DNA of 26,248 bases from Mesoaciditoga sp964503355 (GTDB taxonomy: Bacteria; Thermotogota; Thermotogae; Mesoaciditogales; Mesoaciditogaceae): the NCBI GenBank assembly GCA_964503355.1, contig CAZCZS010000014.1, forward strand, positions 1 to 26,248, in the 5' to 3' direction. Below the pieces are notes generated by a model. The model was given only the letters and a program-made list of their open reading frames with translations, was not told where the DNA came from and searched no databases. The position numbers were made by a program, and so were the translations under genes. Positions 24,502 through 26,248 of this stretch are shown here, in pieces (positions within the stretch are counted from its first letter, which is position 1; each line of letters opens with the position of its first letter).

Positions 24502-25800
24502 TCAAAAAAGTGAATCTACGAAATTCAAGATTTGTTCTTGAGACACAGAAACGGCGTTGAAGCTTTGGAATATATTCCTCACCATCAAGGGGGATTTCAA
24601 AAGAAGCACGTTCTTCTTTCCAAGGATGTACGCATGTGTCAGGTAAGAGTCTAAGCCGAGCTCTTTTACGATACTTTGAGCACTCTTTAAAGTTAAAACT
24701 TCAAAATCGAAGCCGTTGTAGCTCATCATCTCTTCCACAGCTTTGTCATCCCATTTACCGAACCACGAATCTTGGTCACCGAGATTGTAGCGCAACGGCG
24801 CGATGATCACTTTTAAGTCTTTGGCTTTGTACGTGTTGTACACTTTCTCAAGCGTGTTCAACATCGTGTCCTTTATGGTTATATTTGGACCTTGCAAGGC
24901 AAAGTTATACGGGATTTTCCAAACGTACAGGATTACCACATCGTTTTTGAAAGACGATAAAGATGCACGCGTTCCGTCAAGGAAAGTCATATTCAAATTT
25001 GGAAACACTTTGCCAACGGTTAATGAGTTTTCTTCAACCTTTTCATTCGTGGATTTTATCACCATTTCAGTGCCGGCCGGAGATATGGAAATCACATCGT
25101 ATTTCATCCCATCCAATACCAGACTGTTAGCTGGATAGAAGATGTTCTTTGAATTCACAAAATTCAAACTGTCCACGCTTATGGCATCGGCCGATTCATC
25201 CGAGTAATCTCCTTCACCGCTCAGATTTCCAAGAATTATGTTGTGAAGTTTTCCGTTTATCTTTATTCTTCCTTGCATGAAAGAAGCCGTCCAATAGTAC
25301 ATGGTGGGGAGTACTTTACCACTTTTCACGGAAAGAAGAAGAATTATTGGATACGTGTATTCAACACCGTTGTGCTTTACGTGAACGTTCACCAACGTTT
25401 CGTAATTTGAAAGAGACGGCGTGTGAAAAGTGTTCAATCCTATTCTCACGTTATCGCATTTGTCGATGAAATTGGCGCCCGTCTTGGAAAGGAATATCTT
25501 CAAAGCTCCATTCTCATTTGAAACCATCACGTAGATATCTTTACCTGCCAATTTAAAAGAACCGTAGAGGGCATCTTTTACTTGGGGATAGGATTTCAAA
25601 GCTTTTGGAGGGATTGTTGAAAGATTTATCTCCTCATTCGCGCTTATCTTATGACCGTTTATAAAGGCGCCGCTAGGTGGTATGTACGAATAAGCTCCGG
25701 AATAGTAAGGCGTTAGGTGAATCGTGTACGTTCCTGCAGAAAAACCGATCATAATTCCCAACAGAATGGTACACACAAACAACAACGAGACTTTTTTCAT
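24502..25800 (-). CDS. secreted protein with a cysteine-less thioredoxin/TlpA-like domain
   Basis: 432 residues. The N-terminus is a signal peptide or membrane anchor (KK plus hydrophobic 4-22, ending GFSAG); Cys10 lies too deep in it for a clear lipobox. A long beta-rich region (about 25-180) is unrecognised. Residues ~180-252 (GNLSGEGDYSDESADAISVDS, then LDGMKYDVISISPAGTEM) resemble the domain placed before thioredoxin in secreted TlpA-like proteins. Residues ~262-432 look like a redoxin (VGKVFPNLNMTFLDGTRASL, then VVILYVW), but where W-x-x-C-x-x-C should be there is WKIPYNFA; the only other cysteine is Cys115. A redox role is therefore unlikely; function unknown. Start ATG 25800 has GAGAGGA 10 bases upstream; ATG 25809 is too close to that site. 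Confidence 0.75.
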   Translation of the reverse strand: MKKVSLLFVCTILLGIMIGFSAGTYTIHLTPYYSGAYSYIPPSGAFINGHKISANEEINLSTIPPKALKSYPQVKDALYGSFKLAGKDIYVMVSNENGALKIFLSKTGANFIDKCDNVRIGLNTFHTPSLSNYETLVNVHVKHNGVEYTYPIILLLSVKSGKVLPTMYYWTASFMQGRIKINGKLHNIILGNLSGEGDYSDESADAISVDSLNFVNSKNIFYPANSLVLDGMKYDVISISPAGTEMVIKSTNEKVEENSLTVGKVFPNLNMTFLDGTRASLSSFKNDVVILYVWKIPYNFALQGPNITIKDTMLNTLEKVYNTYKAKDLKVIIAPLRYNLGDQDSWFGKWDDKAVEEMMSYNGFDFEVLTLKSAQSIVKELGLDSYLTHAYILGKKNVLLLKSPLMVRNIFQSFNAVSVSQEQILNFVDSLF

Positions 25801-25830
25801 TATGGACATCTCCTCTCAATTAGATACTTT

Positions 25831-25950
25831 GTGTTGAGATGAAGATGATTCATGTTGGAATGAATCTGTACATTTTTCTCGCCTTCTTTCACTTATGCCC
25901 GCTTTACAATTGCAGGCAGGTTTATCTTGCAATTTATGAAGTGTTGAGAT
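25831..25950. repeat. 10-bp direct repeat GTGTTGAGAT
   Basis: Identical copies lie at 25831-25840 and 25941-25950, 110 bases apart, upstream of the secreted-protein gene. The second overlaps the -35 of the rightward promoter. Could be a pair of operators; otherwise no assigned role. Confidence 0.4.
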
Positions 25951-25961
25951 TGAACATTCAA
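25933..25961 (-). promoter_or_regulatory. weak candidate promoter of the secreted-protein gene
   Basis: Read on the - strand, TTGAAT (25961-25956) and CATAAA (25938-25933) are 17 bases apart, with start near 25926 and a leader of about 125 bases. Both hexamers match consensus at only four positions. A 7-bp inverted repeat, AATTGCA (25908-25914) and TGCAATT (25928-25934), lies around the predicted start and could be an operator. This region overlaps the opposite-strand promoter below. Confidence 0.3.
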
Positions 25962-25972
25962 CATAGTATAAT
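25944..25972 (+). promoter_or_regulatory. strong sigma70-type promoter reading right
   Basis: TTGAGA (25944-25949), exactly 17 bases, then consensus TATAAT (25967-25972); transcription would start near 25979. No convincing + strand coding region follows, so the product would be a non-coding RNA, antisense to the small reading frame at 26046-26141. No clear terminator for it is seen before the window ends. Confidence 0.6.
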
Positions 25973-26045
25973 CAAGGTGGTTCATAATAGAGCATTTTTT
26001 CAATTCCTCATTCACATATGTTTTATTGCAACAGAGAAAATGCGA

Positions 26046-26141
26046 TTATTTCATGAATTTTTTCCATATTTTCCACATTGCGTATGCGATAATTATTAAA
26101 AGGATCAAATTAACAACTTGGATCACGCTGGTAATTGTCAT
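26046..26141 (-). CDS. 31-residue single-span membrane peptide
   Basis: The peptide MTITSVIQVVNLILLIIIAY plus AMWKIWKKFMK has one hydrophobic span (about residues 5-22) and an aromatic, strongly basic C-terminus (WKIWKKFMK). Translation is well supported: AGGAGG at 26150-26155 lies 8 bases before the ATG. There are no cysteines and no recognised family. The pattern (tiny, one span, basic tail, strong ribosome binding site, opposite-strand promoter) is that of type I toxins, but small accessory subunits of membrane complexes look similar, and genes upstream of it are outside the window. Confidence 0.55.
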   Translation of the reverse strand: MTITSVIQVVNLILLIIIAYAMWKIWKKFMK

Positions 26142-26248
26142 GCTTTCTCCCTCCTATGTTCGTTGTTTTTCAAGGCTTGAAGATAAACGCCTTATCTATT
26201 ACTTTTGCAGAGTCTTGGATAGAGAAATTTATTAAGCCAATTGCTTAT

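Noticed and set aside
25839..26099. An 86-codon open frame on the + strand.
   Set aside because: No ribosome binding site, no recognisable domain, and it runs through both promoter candidates; likely chance in AT-rich DNA.
26026..26235. A 69-codon open frame on the + strand, opposite the small peptide.
   Set aside because: No ATG with a ribosome binding site and an irregular composition; the - strand peptide has a much better translation start.
1..26248. CRISPR arrays, insertion sequences, prophage or integrase genes, tRNAs.
   Set aside because: No regularly spaced repeats, transposase or integrase motifs, terminal inverted repeats or tRNA-like sequences were found by reading both strands.

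Overview
The window looks like a chromosomal segment of an anaerobic, AT-leaning bacterium, most likely a member of the Thermotogota. This is inferred from the mix of genes rather than from a phylogenetic marker. Strong GGAGG-type ribosome binding sites, frequent TTG and GTG starts, tightly overlapping genes, a Bacillus-type iron-sulfur PurF, an alpha-type glutamine synthetase and the small PurS/PurQ/PurL complex all fit that guess. There are no insertion sequences, CRISPR arrays, tRNAs or prophage genes. It reads as ordinary housekeeping chromosome with a few unusual corners.

Left part (1-2247, + strand). The window opens inside the 3' part of a 5S rRNA, followed by its terminator. Next come a Crp/Fnr-family regulator and a two-gene unit: a split YraQ/ArsP-like permease whose second half carries a C-terminal four-cysteine Fe-S domain. 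The hairpin between regulator and permease looks like a rho-independent terminator. It also contains a GTGA-N6-TCAC palindrome, centred 41.5 bases upstream of the predicted start of a permease promoter, which is the classical spacing for a Crp-activated promoter. A shared terminator separates this unit from the convergent purine operon.

Centre (2250-18720, - strand). One 15-gene operon, purC-S-Q-L-F-M-N-H-D-E-glnA-guaA-guaB-purB-purA, encodes the route from PRPP to IMP and on to AMP and GMP, plus glutamine synthetase, which makes the amide donor for PurF, PurLQS and GuaA. Neighbouring genes overlap or lie within 27 bases, so this is probably one transcript. Its leader holds a textbook guanine-class purine riboswitch with a P1/antiterminator/terminator switch, so excess guanine or hypoxanthine should shut off the whole set. 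No purK is present, and the PurE is short and atypical.

Right part (18840-24500, + strand). Diverging from the purine operon are pheS-pheT, an inositol-monophosphatase-family gene, a fliJ-like flagellar gene and an isoaspartyl peptidase/asparaginase, ending in a long hairpin shared with a convergent gene. That convergent gene (24502-25800, -) encodes a secreted protein with a thioredoxin-like C-terminal domain that has no cysteines.

The last 450 bases hold a short reading frame with a perfect AGGAGG (26046-26141, -). It encodes a 31-residue single-membrane-span peptide. Opposite it, a good sigma70-type promoter on the + strand would make antisense RNA. This resembles a type I toxin-antitoxin locus but is unproven.
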